Assembly (NCBI RefSeq): GCF_022605725.1
Contig: NC_065563.1
Span: forward strand, 13,170,518 to 13,234,517
Source: Anthonomus grandis grandis
Taxonomy: Eukaryota > Arthropoda > Insecta > Coleoptera > Curculionidae
DNA: 64,000 nt
Reading direction: 5' to 3'
The translations under genes and the position numbers were made by a program. The notes below the pieces were generated by a model, which saw only the letters and a list, made by a program, of their open reading frames with translations, did no database searches and was not told where the DNA came from. Below, piece by piece: positions 22,673 to 35,314 of the stretch (position 1 is the first letter of the stretch; every line of letters begins with the position of its first letter).

Positions 22673-23330
22673 ACAAAAGCAGTGTTAATAATTTAAAGGT
22701 TATCTACGAAAAATAGTGATTTTGCAGAAGAATTTTTACTGGTAAAGTTTGTGGGGTGGGTGGGGGGTTAAGGGTAATTTTTTGAAAAACAATTTTTGTT
22801 TGTAAAAGACAAAAACCGTTTTTTTAATAAAACTACCCCTAGCCCCCCACCCACCCCACACACTTTACCAGTAAAAATTCTTCTGCAAAATCACTGTTTT
22901 TCGTCTGTAATCTTTAATTTATTAATACTGTTTTTGTATTAAATATTTATATATAAAATGTAAATAAACGAAGTAATTTAGAAAATCAAAGACTATGATC
23001 CAATATATATTATTTAAATTCGATAATAAATTCATATATAAATATTTAATACAAAAACAGTGTTAATAAATTAAAGGTTATATACGAAAAACAGTGATTT
23101 TGCAGAAGAATTTTTTACTGGTAAAGTGTGTGGGGTGGGTGGGGGGCTAAGGGTAGTTTTATTAAAAAAACGGTTTTTATCTTGTACAAAAAAAATTGTT
23201 TTTCAAAAAAACTACCCTTAACCCCCCACCCACCCCACACACTTTACCAGTAAAAATTCTTCTGCAAAATCACTGTTTTTCGTATATAACCTTTAACTTA
23301 TCAACACTGTTTATAAGGTTTTATAAAAAT
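22673..23330. repeat. Foldback unit C block 1 (G-rich/C-rich hairpins)
   Basis: Arms of about 75 bp read CAGTGATTTTGCAGAAGAAT through GTGGGGTGGGTGGGG and recur inverted as CCCCCCACCCACCCC through ATTCTTCTGCAAAATCACTG. The spacer between arms is about 60 bp. A second AT-rich palindrome (centre near 22970) separates successive hairpins. Confidence 0.9.
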
Positions 23331-23689
23331 GTTTTAATGGCTAAACTGTCGGGTATGTACCCTGTTACCCGAATCGATACTTTCACAATTTTTAATACTG
23401 AAATGCACGGTGATGCCTCCCCTGCGATGCATCCGGCCTGGCTACCGGCGTGAATAAGTTCAGCTACCACTGGCAAAGGGCAAAGGCAGGAAAGGGTCTA
23501 GAAAGGGTTCCAAAGGATAGGAAAGAAAAGAACGACCACGTGTTGACTGGGTGCAGGATGACGCTGAAGTGGGCTTGATACTTTCGCTAAATTTACTTCT
23601 TAAAGGCACGTTATATCCAACGGCAAGGGGTAGAAAAGGGTTTAGGAAAGGAATCCGAAGGATAGGAAAGGAATAGAACGACCATTTGT
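23331..23689. repeat. Unclassified about 360-bp insert, copy 1
   Basis: A GC-richer piece between unit C and satellite B, with AGGAAAGGGTCTAG-type purine repeats. It recurs at 32150-32509. I could not assign it to a transposon class; it may be a retroelement fragment. Confidence 0.55.
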
Positions 23690-26060
23690 TAACCACTGAT
23701 TTTCCCTTTCTGAAAAAATCCAAAGGGAGTACCCTGGGAAAATGTCCATAATTTCGGTTTTTATTTTTTTTCTGGAAAACTGTTGGTTGGAGAAAAAAAC
23801 TCTTTAGACAAAAGTTGTTTGGAATATCAATGCGCATCACATGCGATAGAAAAATAATTTTTAACCCAAGCAGTTTTCGGGAAAATTGAGGAAAACCCTT
23901 AAACAGTTTTTCCTCATTTCCTGGAAAACTATTGGGAATATTGAAAATTTTCTTTTAGCATTCGATTCCTATTGAAAAATAGAACAAATTATTTGGAATA
24001 ACATTTTGTCCAAAATTGATAAATAAGGGAGTTATGAGAGGTTTTTGAAAAAATGGACAATTTTTGAGTCAAAAATGTGAAAAAAAATATTTTTTTGGGA
24101 AAATTTTTTTTTTATTTGGAAATGGATAAAATGCCCAAAGGGCTTCAAAAAAGTCTCATAAAACTTTTTTGGAAAATGTACCTGGAAAAAGTTATACCTG
24201 ATTTTCCCTTTCTGAAAAAATCCAAAGGGGTACCCTGGAAAAATGTCCATAATTTCGGTTTTTTTTTTTTCTGGAATACTATTGGTAGGAGAAAAAAACT
24301 TTTTAGACAAAAGTTGTTTGGAATATCAATGCGCATCAGATGCAGTAGAAAAATAATTTTTAACCCAAGCAGTTTTCGGGAAAATTGAGGAAAACCCTTA
24401 AACAGTTTTTCTTCATTTTCTCGAAAACTATTGAGAATATTAAAAATTTTCTTTTAGCATTCGATTCCTATTGAAAAATAGAACAAATCATTTAGAATAA
24501 CATTTTGTCCAAAATTGATAAATAAGGGAGTTATGAGAGGTTTTTGAAAAAATGGACAATTTTTGAGTCAAAAATGTGAAAAAATTTTTTTTTGGGAAAA
24601 AAATTTTTTTTTTTGGAAATGAATAAAATGCCCAAAGGGCTTCAAAAAAGTCTCATAAAACTTTTTTGGAAAATGTACCTGGAAAAAGTTATACCTGATT
24701 TTCCCTTTCTGAAAAAATCCAAAGGGGGTACCCTGGAAAAAAGTCCATAATTTCGGTTTTTATTTTTTTTCTGGAAAACTATTGGTTGTAGAAAAAAAAT
24801 TGTTTAAACAAAAGTTGTTTGGAATTTCAGTGCGCATCAGATGCAATAGAAAAATAATTTTTAAGTTCAATAGTTTTCCAGAAAATTGGGAAAAACCTTT
24901 AAACAGTTTTTCCTCATTTTCCCGAAAACTATTGGGAATATTGAAAATTTTCTTTTAGCATTCGATTCCTATTGAAAAATAGAACAAATTATTTAGAATC
25001 ACATTTTGTCCAAAATTTATAAATAAGGGAGTTATGAGAGGTTTTTGAAAAAATTGACAATTTTTGAGTCAAAAATGTGAAAAAAAAATTTTTTTGGGAA
25101 TTTTTTTTTTTTTTTTTGGAAATGGATAAAATGCCCAAAGGGCTTCAAAAAAGTATTATAAAACTTTTTTGGAAAATATACCTGGGAAAAGTTATACCTG
25201 ATTTTCCCTTTCTGAAAAAATCCAAAGGGACCCTGGAAAAAAGTCCATAATTTCGGTTTTTATTTTTTTTCTGGAAAACTATTGGTTGGAGAAAAAAAAT
25301 TGTTTAAATAAAAGTTGTTTGGAATTTCAGTGCGCATCAGATGCAATAGAAAAATAATTTTTATGTTCAATAGTTTTCCAGAAAATCGGGAAAAACCTTT
25401 AAACAGATTTTTCTCATTTTCTCGAAAACTATTGAGAATATTAAAAATTTTCTTCTAGCATTCGATTCCTATTGAAAAATAGAACAAATTATTTAGAATA
25501 ACATTTTGTCCAAAATTGATAAATAAGGGAGTTATGAGAGGTTTTTGAAAAACTGGACAATTTTTGAGTCAAAAATGGGAAAAAATTTTTTTTTGGAAAA
25601 ATTTTTATTTATTTTTGGAAATGGATAAAATGCCCAAAGGGCTTCAAAAAAATCTCATAAAACTTTTTTGGAAGATGTACCTGGAAAAAGTTATACCTGA
25701 TTTTCCCTTTCTGAAAAAATCCAAAGGGGGTACCCTGGAAAAATGTCCATATTTTCGGTTTTTATTTTTTTTCTGGAAAACTATTGGTTGGAGAAAAAAA
25801 CTTTTTAGACAAAAGTTGTTTGGAATTTCAGTGCGCATCAGATGCAATAGAAAAATAATTTTTAAGTTCTATAGTTTTCCAGAAAATTGGGAAAAGCCTT
25901 TAAACAGTTTTTCCTTATTTCCTGGAAAACTATTGGGAATATAAAAAAATTTCTTTAAGAATTGGATTTCTATTAAAAAATAGAACAAACGATAAAGAAT
26001 GATATTTAGTCGAAAAATGAAAAATAAACAAGTTATAAAAGATTTAATACAAAAGCAGTG
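23690..26060. repeat. Satellite B block 3
   Basis: About 4.7 monomers. Entry is mid-monomer at TTTTCCCTTTCTG, the same entry point as in the block at 32510, so both derive from one rearranged unit. Confidence 0.9.
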
Positions 26061-27150
26061 TTAATAATTTAAAGGTTATATAAAAAAATAGTGATTTTGC
26101 AGAAGAATTTTTACTGGTAAAGTTTGTGGGGTGGGTGGGGGGCTAAGGGTAGTTTTTTTGAAAAACAATTTTTTTTGTACATGATAAAAACCGTTTTTTA
26201 ATAAAACTACCCTTAGCCCCCCACCCACCCCACACACTTTACCAGTAAAAATTCTTCTGCAAAATCACTGTTTTTTTTATAAAACCTTATAAACAGTGTT
26301 GATAAGTTAAAGGTTATATACGAAAAATAGTGATTTTGCAGAAGAATTTTTACTGGTAAAGTTTGTGGGGTGGGTGGGGGGCTAAGGGTAGTTTTTTTGA
26401 AAAACAATTTTTTTTGTACAAGATAAAAACCGTTTTTTTTATAAAACTGCCCTTGGCCCCCCACCCACCCCACACACTTTACCAGTAAAAATTCTTCTGC
26501 AAAATCACTGTTTTTCGTCTGTAATCTTTAATTTATTAACACTGTTTTTGTATTAAATATTTATATATAAAATTTAAATAAACGAAATAACTTAGAAAAT
26601 CAAAGACTATGATCCAATATATATTATTTAAATTCGATAATAAATTTATATATAAATATTTAATACAAAAACAGTGTTAATAAATTAAAGGTTATATACG
26701 AAAAACAGTGATTTTGCAGAAGAATTTTTACTGGTAAAGTGTGTGGGGTGGGTGGGGGGCTAAGGGTAGTTTTATTAAAAAACGGTTTTTATCATGTACA
26801 AAAAAAATTGTTTTTCAAAAAAACTACCCTTAGCCCCCCACCCACCCCACAAACTTTACCAGTAAAAATTCTTCTGCAAAATCACTATTTTTCGTATATA
26901 ACCTTTAACTTATCAACACTGTTTATAAGGTTTTATAAAAAAAACAGTGATTTTGCAGAAGAATTTTTTACTGGTAAATGTGTGGGGTGGGTGGGGGGTA
27001 TAAGGGTAGTTTTTTTAAAAAACATTTTTTTTTTGTACAAGATAAAAACCGTTTTTTTAATAAAACTACCCTTAGCCCCCCACCCACCCCACACACTTTA
27101 CCAGTAAAAATTCTTCTGCAAAATCACTGTTTTTCGTCTGTAATCTGTGT
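26061..27150. repeat. Foldback unit C block 2
   Basis: Four G-rich arms with facing C-rich arms. The run at 26745-26766 has four G-tracts of 4, 3, 6 and 3 with loops of 1, 1 and 4 bases, which fits a G-quadruplex. Confidence 0.9.
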
Positions 27151-27814
27151 GTGCAATCTAACCTCACTAGTGTGAGGTTAGATTGTGTAATTATTATTTA
27201 GCCAGTTTAAAAATGCGCTAATTTATTTAATAACTGTTACAAAATAATCATGAGGTCAGGGGTCTAATTCAGGAGAGGACCAGATTATGCTCATCTCGAC
27301 GTTGCCGGAATGCGTTCCGTTATAATAAAATAACACTTATGTTAAATTCAAATTAAATTTCTCTATAACAATATCGTACTTACTCCAAAAAGGTGCTATA
27401 TAAAAAAATATAGCCAATTAAAAAATCAGCTGTTTTCTCGCCTCTTCCGGTCTCCTTTGTCTGCCCCATCCAGACTGGAAAGGATCAATCGTCGCCAACG
27501 TGCCCCGCATTATAACGACGCCACTTTCAAATCGCGCACGAATTATTAATTATTATTAGTTCCGGAAAACGATTATTTTGTTTATGAAAACACCGAAAAA
27601 AGGGACGAAATATGGTCGACTATGTGTGCATGGGAAAGTTTCTTATCAATGGACGGGATTCCGCCGTGGGGATTGGTCGCGGAGTATGCGCTTTATCCCG
27701 GATAGTCTGTTTCGGAAACGTTTTCCAGATCGATGCGGGGAGGTGCGGAAGAGTTTACGCAACACTGCCCTTCCTGAATGTTTCATTAATATCAAATCAG
27801 TGTATATATATATA
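27151..27814. repeat. Duplicated unique-like segment, copy 1
   Basis: It is not satellite: GC-richer, with a perfect 32-bp palindrome at 27154-27185 (centre CACTAGTG) and CpG words such as TCGCGCACG. It looks like a captured host promoter or exon fragment. The second copy, 37591-38291, carries about 50 extra bases after the palindrome. A 73-codon frame (27612-27833) is conserved between copies only because the copies are near-identical. Confidence 0.6.
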
Positions 27815-28035
27815 CAGAGTGCCCCGTAATTAATTGAACATAGGTTAATTGAATTATGTTAATCTGTCCAGTGGATTCCAAAATATGTCAATAAATGTTT
27901 GGTAAAAAATGAGTTTTAACACCCTGTAGAACGAAAACCAATAACATTTTGCTAAGCGATATTGAGCTCAAACGGTTTATTTTCATGTCAGGTATCTTAC
28001 ATTAACCTATGTTCAATTAATTACGGGCCACCCTG
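27815..28035. mobile_element. 221-bp mariner-like MITE, copy 1
   Basis: The left terminus reads CAGAGTGCCCCGTAATTAAT; the right terminus is its inverted near-copy ending CCACCCTG. TA lies on both sides. It abuts the foldback element that starts at 28042. Confidence 0.75.
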
Positions 28036-28041
28036 TATATA

Positions 28042-28914
28042 CAGTGCTTTTCTTTAATGACCCCCCCCTCTTTATTTTTTGAACATATCAATTACAAAAA
28101 TTGAATGAATGTAACGTTGACAGATGAAAATTTCAAGATGGCTACTGGGCGCCATTTTGGAAAAAAAAATTAAATGAAAAGGGTGAATTTAAATTCAATA
28201 TATGGTGGTACATTTATAATAATTACCCGAATACATTCACATTTAACTTGAAATATATGGAATAAATACATTGAGTTCAATTGAGAAGATGCTGGTAATG
28301 GTTGCCTTGAACTTCTTCATACAAGAACAGTCGAACATTTTCAAATACACTAACATTCGTTATTGTCTGTCGTAAATCCAATACTGAAGCAGGTTTAGTT
28401 TCGTACACTTATTGCTTCAAATAGCCATCGAGGACCAGTGGAATGGCCAGCTCGCTCGCCAGATTTGACACCTCTTGACTTTTTTTTTATAATGAGGCTA
28501 TTTGAATCAAAAGGTGTACGAAACTGATCCTGCTTCAGTATTGGATTTACGACAGAAAATAACGAATGTTAGTGTATTTGAAAATGTTCTTGGGTCAAGT
28601 TCAAGGCAACTATTTCCAGCTGAATTGAACTCAATGTATTTATTCGATATATCAAGTTAAATGTGTATGTATTCCGAAAATTATTAAATGTACCACCAAG
28701 ATATTGAATTTATATTCTAGGGTTACAAAGTACTCGCCAGGAGCTTCAAAATGATGTGCCACAAGATCACCCTTCCCATTTAATTTTTTTCCAAGATGGC
28801 GCCCAGCAGCCTTGTTGACATTTTCATCTGTCAATTTTGCCTTAAAAGATAGCATTACCTCAAGTTTCAATGCTTTGAACTGATCCGTTTAAAAAATAAA
28901 GAGAGGGGGCACTG
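28042..28914. mobile_element. Tc1/mariner-like foldback element, copy 2
   Basis: Same ends, TA flanks and right-hand junction into satellite B as copy 1, so it reached this place by segmental duplication and not by transposition. Confidence 0.8.
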
Positions 28915-28955
28915 TATAATATTTTTCTTTTATTAACTACATAAAAATGCTATTT

Positions 28956-31100
28956 GCTTATAACAGTTTTTCCTCATTTCCTGGAAAACTATTGGGAATA
29001 TTAAAAAATGTCTTTAAGAATTGGATTCCTATTGAAAAATAAAACAAATTATTTAGAATAACATTTTGTCCAAAATTGATAAATAAGGGAGTTATGAGAG
29101 GTTTTTGAAAAAATTGACAATTTTTGAGTCAAAAATGTGAAAAAAAATTTTTTTTGGGAAAATTTTTTTTTTTGGAAATGGATAAAATGCCCAAAGGGCT
29201 TCAAAAAAGTTTCATAAAACTTTTCTGGAAAATGCACCTGGAAAAAGTTATACCTGATTTTCCCTTTCTAAAAAAATCTAAAGGGTACCCCTAGAAAAAA
29301 GTCCATAATTTCGGTTTTTATTTTTTTTCTGGAAAACTATTGGTTGGAGAAAAAAACTTTTTAGACAAAAGTTGTTTGGAATTTCAGTGCGCATCACATG
29401 CGATAGAAAAATAATTTTTAACCCAAGCAGTTTTCGGGAAAATTGAGGAAAACCCTTAAACAGTTTTCCCTCATTTTCTCGAAAACTATTAAGAATATTA
29501 AAAATTTTCTTTTAGCATTCGATTTCTATTGAAAAATAGATCAAATTATTTAGAATAACATTTTGTCCAAAATTGATAACTAAGGGAGTTATGAGAGGTT
29601 TTTGAAAAAATGGACAATTTTTGAGTCAAAAATGTGAAAAAAAAATTTTTTTGGGAAATTTATTTTTTTTTTTGGAAATGGATAAAATGCCCAAAGGGCT
29701 TCAAAAAAGTCTTATAAAACTTTTCTGGAAAATGCACCTGAAAAAAGTTATACCTGATTTTCCCTTTCTGAAAAAATCCACAGGGGGTACCCTGAAAAAA
29801 TGACCATAATTTCGGTTTTTATTTTTTTTCTGGAAAACTATTGGTTGGAGAAAAAAACTTTTTAGACAAAAGTTGTTTGGAATTTCAGTGCGCATCAGAT
29901 GCAATAGAAAAATAATTTTTAAGTTCAATAGTTTTCCAGAAAATTGGGAAAAAGCTTTAAACAGTTTTTCCTCATTTCCTGGAAAACTATTGGGAATATA
30001 AAAAAATTTCTTTAAGCATTCGATTCCTATTGAAAAATAGAACAAATTATTTAGAATAACATTTTGTCCAAAATTGATAACTAAGGGAGTTATGAGAGGT
30101 TTTTGAAAAAATTGACAATTTTTGAGTCAAAAAAGTGAAAAAAACATTTTTTTGGGAATTTTTTTTTTTTTTGGAAATGGATAAAATGCCCAAAGGGCTT
30201 CAAAAAAGTCTCATAAAACTTTTCTGGAAAATGCACCTGGAAAAAGTTATACCTGATTTTCCCTTTCTGAAAAAACCCACAGGGGGTACCCCTGGAAAAA
30301 GGTCCATAATTTCGGTTTTTATTTTTTTTCTGGAAAACTATTGGTTGGACAAAAAAACTTTTTAGACAAAACTTGTTTGGAATTTCAGTGCGCATCACAT
30401 GCGATAGAAAAATAATTTTTAACCCAAGCAGTTTTCGGGAAAATTGAGGAAAACCCTTAAACAGTTTTTCCTCATTTTCTCGAAAACTATTGGGAATATT
30501 AAAAATTTTTTTTGAGCATTCGGTTCCTATTGAAAAATAGAACAAATTATTCAAAATAACATTTTGTCCAAAATTGATAAATAAGGGAGTTATGAGAGGT
30601 TTTTGAAAAAATTGACAATTTTTGAGTCAAAAATGTGAAAAAAAATTTTTTTTGGGAAATTTTTTTTTTTTTTTTGGAAATGGATAAAATGCCCAAAGGG
30701 CTTCAAAAAAGTCTTATAAAACTTTTTTGGAAAATGTACCTGGAAAAAGTTATACCTGATTTTCCCTTTCTAAGAAAATCCAAAGGGGTACCCTGGAAAA
30801 AAGTCCATAATTTCGGTTTTTATTTTTTTTCTGGAAAACTATTGGTTGGAGAAAAAAAATTGTTAAAACAGAAGTTGTTTGGAATTTCAGTGCGCATCAG
30901 ATGCAATAGAAAAATAATTTTTAACCCTAGCAGTTTTCGGAAAAATTGAGGAAAACCTTTAAACAGTTTTTCCTAATTTCCTGGAAAACTATTGGGAATA
31001 TAAAAAAAATTCTTTAAGAATTGGATTCCTATTAAAAAATAGAACAAACGATAAAGAATGATATTTAGTCGAAAAATGAAAAATAAAGAAGTTATAAAAG
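28956..31100. repeat. Satellite B block 4
   Basis: About 4.3 monomers. The left junction (GCTATTTGCTTATAACAG) is identical to those at 17774 and 39433. Confidence 0.9.
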
Positions 31101-32149
31101 ATTTAATACAAAAGCAGTGTTAATAAATTAAAGGTTATATACGAAAAACAGTGATTTTGCAGACAAATTTTTACTGGTAAAGTTTGTGGGGTGGGTGGGG
31201 GGTTAAGGGTAATTTTTTTGAAAAACAATTTTTGCTTGTAAAAGACAAAAACCGTTTTTTAATAAAACTACCCTTAGCCCCCCACCCACCCCACAAACTT
31301 TACCAGTAAAAATTCTTCTGCAAAATCACTGTTTTTCGTCTGTAATCTTTAATTTATTAACACTGTTTTTGTATTAAATATTTATATATAAATTTATTAT
31401 CGAATTTAAATAATATATATTGGATCATAGTCTTTGATTTTTTAAGTTATTTCGTTTATTTAAATTTTATATATAAATATTTAATACAAAAACAGTGTTA
31501 ATAAATTAAAGATTACAGACGAAAAACAGTGATTTTGCAGAATTTTTACTGGTAAAGTTTGTGGGGTGGGTGGGGGGGTTAAGGGTAATTTTTTTGAAAA
31601 ACAATTTTTTTTTGTACAAGATAAAAACCGTTTTTTTAATAAAACTACCCTTAGCCCCCCACCCACCCCACACACTTTACCAGTAAAAAATTCTTCTGCA
31701 AAATCACTGTTTTTCGTCTGTAATCTTTAATTTATTAATACTGTTTTTGTATTAAATATTTATATATAAAATTTAAATAAACGAAATAACTTAGAAAATC
31801 AAAGACTTTGATCCAATATATATTATTTAAATTCGATAATAAATTTATATATAAATATTTAATATAAAAACAGTGTTAATAAATTAAAGGTTATATACGA
31901 AAAACAGTGATTTTGCAGAAGAATTTTTTATTGGTAAAGTGTGTGGGGTGGGTGGGGGGCTAAGGATAGTTTTATTAAAAAACGGTTTTTGTCTTTTACA
32001 AACAAAAATTGTTTTTCAAAAAAATTACCCTTAACCCCCCACCCACCCCACAAACTTTACCAGTAAAAATTTGTCTGCAAAATCACTGTTTTTCGTATAT
32101 AACCTTTAACTTATCAACACTGTTTATAAGGTTTTATAAAAATGTTTTA
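31101..32149. repeat. Foldback unit C block 3
   Basis: Three hairpins joined by the AT-rich palindromic spacer, which here appears in both orientations (about 31390-31490 and 31750-31870). Confidence 0.9.
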
Positions 32150-32509
32150 ATGTCTAAACTGTCGGGTATGTACCCTGTTCCCCGAATCGATACTTTCACA
32201 ATTTTTAATACTGAAATGCACGGTGATGCCTCCCCTACGATGCATCCGGCCTGGCTATCGGCGTGAATAGGTTCAGCTACCACTGGCAAAGGGCAAAGGC
32301 AGGAAAGGGTCTAGGAAGGGTTCCAAAGGATAGGAAAGGAAAGAACGACCACGTGTTGACTGGGTGCAGGATGACGCGGAAGTGGGCTTGATACTTTCGC
32401 TAAATTTACTTCTTAAAGGCACGTTATATCCAACGGCAAGGGGTAGGAAAGGGTTTAGGAAAGGAATCCGAAGGATAGGAAAGGAATAGAACAACCATTT
32501 GTTGACCAC
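32150..32509. repeat. Unclassified about 360-bp insert, copy 2
   Basis: Matches 23331-23689 at an offset of about 8813 with a few substitutions. Confidence 0.55.
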
Positions 32510-33870
32510 TGATTTTTCCCTTTCTGAAAAAATCCAAAGGGGTACCCCTGGAAAAATGTCCATAATTTCGGTTTTTATTTTTTTTCTGGAAAACTATTGG
32601 TTGGAGAAAAAAACTTTTTTGACAAAAGTTGTTTGGAATATTAATGCGCATCACATGCGATAGAAAAATAATTTTTAACCCAAGCAGTTTTCGGGAAAAT
32701 TGAGGAAAACTCTTAAACAGTTTTTCCTCATTTCCTGGAAAACTATTGGGAATATTAAAAATTTTCTTTTAGCATTCGATTCCTATTGAAAAATAGAACA
32801 AATTATATAGAATCACATTTTGTCCAAAATTGATAAATAAGGGAGTTATGAGAGGTTTTTGAAAAAATGAACAATTTTTGAGTCAAAAATGTGAAAAAAA
32901 TTTTTTTTGGGATTTTTTTTTTTTTTTTTTGGAAATGGATAAAATGCCCAAAGGGCTTCAAAAAAGTCTTATAAAACTTTTTTGGAAAATGTACATGGAA
33001 AAAGTTATACCTGATTTTCCCTTTCTGAAAAAATCCAAAGTGGTACCCCTGGAAAAATGTTCATATTTTCGTTTTTTTTTTTTTTTTTCTGGAAAACTAT
33101 TGGTTGGAGAAAAAAATTGTTATAACAATACTTGTTTAGAATTTCAATGCGCATTAGATGCAGTAGAAAAATATTTTTTAAGTTCAAGAGTTTTCCGGAA
33201 AATTAGGAAAAACCTCCTAAAAGTTTTTCCTCTTTTTTTTGAAAACTATTGGGAATATGGAAAATATTTTTTACCATTGTATTCCAAATTACAAATAGAA
33301 TAAATCGTAAAGAATAACTTTTTGTCGTAAATCAAAAAATAACGAAGTTATGGAAGATTTTTGAAAAATTGAAAAAATTTTTGGATGAAAAATTGGAAAA
33401 AAAAGTATTTTGAGAAAATTGAAATTTTTTTTTGGAAATCGATAAATCACTTAAAAAGTTTCAAAAAAGTCTTATAAATCTTTTTTGAAAAATGCACCTG
33501 GAAAAAGTTATACCTGATTTTCCCTTTCTGAAAAAATCCAAAGAGGTACCCTGGGAAAATGTCCATAATTTCGGTTTTTATTTTTTTTCTGGAAAACTAT
33601 TGGTTGGAGAAAAAAACTTTTTAGACAAAAGTTGTTTGGAATTTCAGTGCGCATCACATGCGATAGAAAAATAATTTTTAAGTTCAATAGTTTTCCAGAA
33701 AATTGGGAAAAACCTTTTAACAGTTTTTCCTCATTTCCTGGAAAACTATTGAGAATATAAAAAAATTTCTTTAAGAATTGGATTCTTATTAAAAAATAGA
33801 ACAAACGATAAAGAATGAAATTTAGTCGAAAAAAGAAAAATAAAGAAGTTATAAAAGATTTAATACAAAA
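32510..33870. repeat. Satellite B block 5, includes one diverged monomer
   Basis: The monomer at about 33060-33490 is clearly older than its neighbours, with many substitutions and small indels. Monomers either side are near the family consensus. Confidence 0.85.
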
Positions 33871-34272
33871 GCAGTTTTAATAATTTAAAAGTTATATAAA
33901 AAAATAGTGATTTTGCAGAAGAATTTTTACTGGTAAAGTTTGTGGGGTGGGTGGGGGGCTAAGGGTAGTTTTATTAAAAAAACGGTTTTTATCTTGTACA
34001 AAAAAAAATTGTTTTTCAAAAAAACTACCCTTAACCCCCCACCCACCCCACACACTTTACCAGTAAAAATTCTTCTGCAAAATCACTGTTTTTCGTATAT
34101 AACCTTTAACTTATCAACACTGTTTATAAGGTTTTATAAAAAAAACAGTGATTTTGCAGAAGAATTTTTTACTGGTAAATGTGTGGGGTGGGTGGGGGGT
34201 GTAAGGGTAGTTTTTTTAAAAAGCATTTTTTTTTTGTACAAGATAAAAACCATTTTTTTAAATAAAACTCTC
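33871..34272. repeat. Foldback unit C block 4
   Basis: One complete hairpin and one G-rich half arm that stops where the segment at 34273 begins. Confidence 0.85.
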
Positions 34273-35314
34273 AAATTATCTCAAATAATATTTTGATCCG
34301 ATCAGGAACCCCTGGATTCAATTGCCTGGAAGAAATCAAAAAATTATCCTGACCACTGAAATGAGTATTCTCATGAAATATCCAAGAAATGCGGTATTAA
34401 ATATTTAAATAAGATACTCCAAAAATTAATAAAAAACGAGTTTTTTTTCCAGGCACTTCTGACTTTAAGTACCTGGAAGAAACCATGAATTACTGCAAAC
34501 GGGATTTTGATTCGAAAACTAACAACTATCCAGATTTGTGGTACCAACACCCCGTTGAATGGCATCTACATTCTGGCAATTGACCATGATTGTGTACTTT
34601 CTGTTGGAAACATAACTATAAGAACTAGATATAGTTATATTCAGTTACTTTATACTGCATAAGCTAGTCATACCCAGACTACAGAAAGAACAAAGTTTGA
34701 TTTGGAGATTCGGAAATCAAGTTATTTTTGGAATTCAAATGCCTAAAGTAGAGAAAAACAGTTATTATAACATATTACTTCTTCATGAGTGATCGCCATT
34801 TAAAGATTGGTTGACGGTAGTAGGATCTTGGTGGGTCAACCTGGAGTATTATCAAGTAAACTTCAATTAAAAAAACTAATAACTAAAAAAATTTAAAAAG
34901 GATAAAGACAAATAAAGTCTGTTTTTTTGTGTTTAATTGTCAGAAGCTTGCGGCAAGTCTGGATATGCGGCATCCAAAGGAAAATGGCGCAAAGTTAAGG
35001 GCAATTTATTGACGTGAAAATGATTATTTAGGAATTCTAGTGGAAAATCTAGAGGAAGAAAAACTAATTGGCCCAATAGTTCTTTTATAATTTATGAGTG
35101 AAATATTTGGTGCAGTAATCCCACTTCTGATATTCAGGCTTACCTCAGACTTTTTCCTTAACGATTTTCTTCTGTTTCTATTATTAATGGAGGCCTCCTA
35201 TTAGGGTTGTGACTTCCATTACTTAAAAACAATATCGATATTTCACTCGACTATATCGATATTTTCAGATTACTAAGGTTTAGAGATGGGGGGGGCTAAA
35301 AACATAAACCTTTT
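34273..35314. other. Low-copy island, no secure gene
   Basis: The first 180 bp is an inverted copy of about 54300-54480. A plus-strand frame at 34456-34582, after a good acceptor-like TTTTTTTTCCAG, reads 42 codons to a stop. It sits in a repeat that shows the same CCAGG/CCTGG words, so I do not call it an exon. The 32-bp direct repeat lies at 34711-34742. An AATAAA at about 34911 has no gene before it. Confidence 0.45.
34711..34742. repeat. Right copy of exact 32-bp direct repeat
   Basis: Identical to 21481-21512, 13.2 kb away. Flanks differ on both sides. Confidence 0.85.

Larger units (their letters stand above)
25200..30012. repeat. Segmental duplication, copy 1 (about 4.8 kb, composite)
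   Basis: Satellite B, unit C, a unique-like segment, two TIR elements and satellite B again occur in the same order at about 36115-40489. The offset is 10915 at the left and 10477 at the right; the 438-bp difference is an extra hairpin stretch of unit C in this copy. The right break is near 30012, where the two copies diverge mid-monomer. Confidence 0.85.

Noticed and set aside
34456..34582. Possible plus-strand terminal exon, 42 codons after a good acceptor
   Set aside because: No upstream exon in matching phase was found, and its CCAGG/CCTGG context recurs in the diverged repeat near 53.6-54.5 kb.
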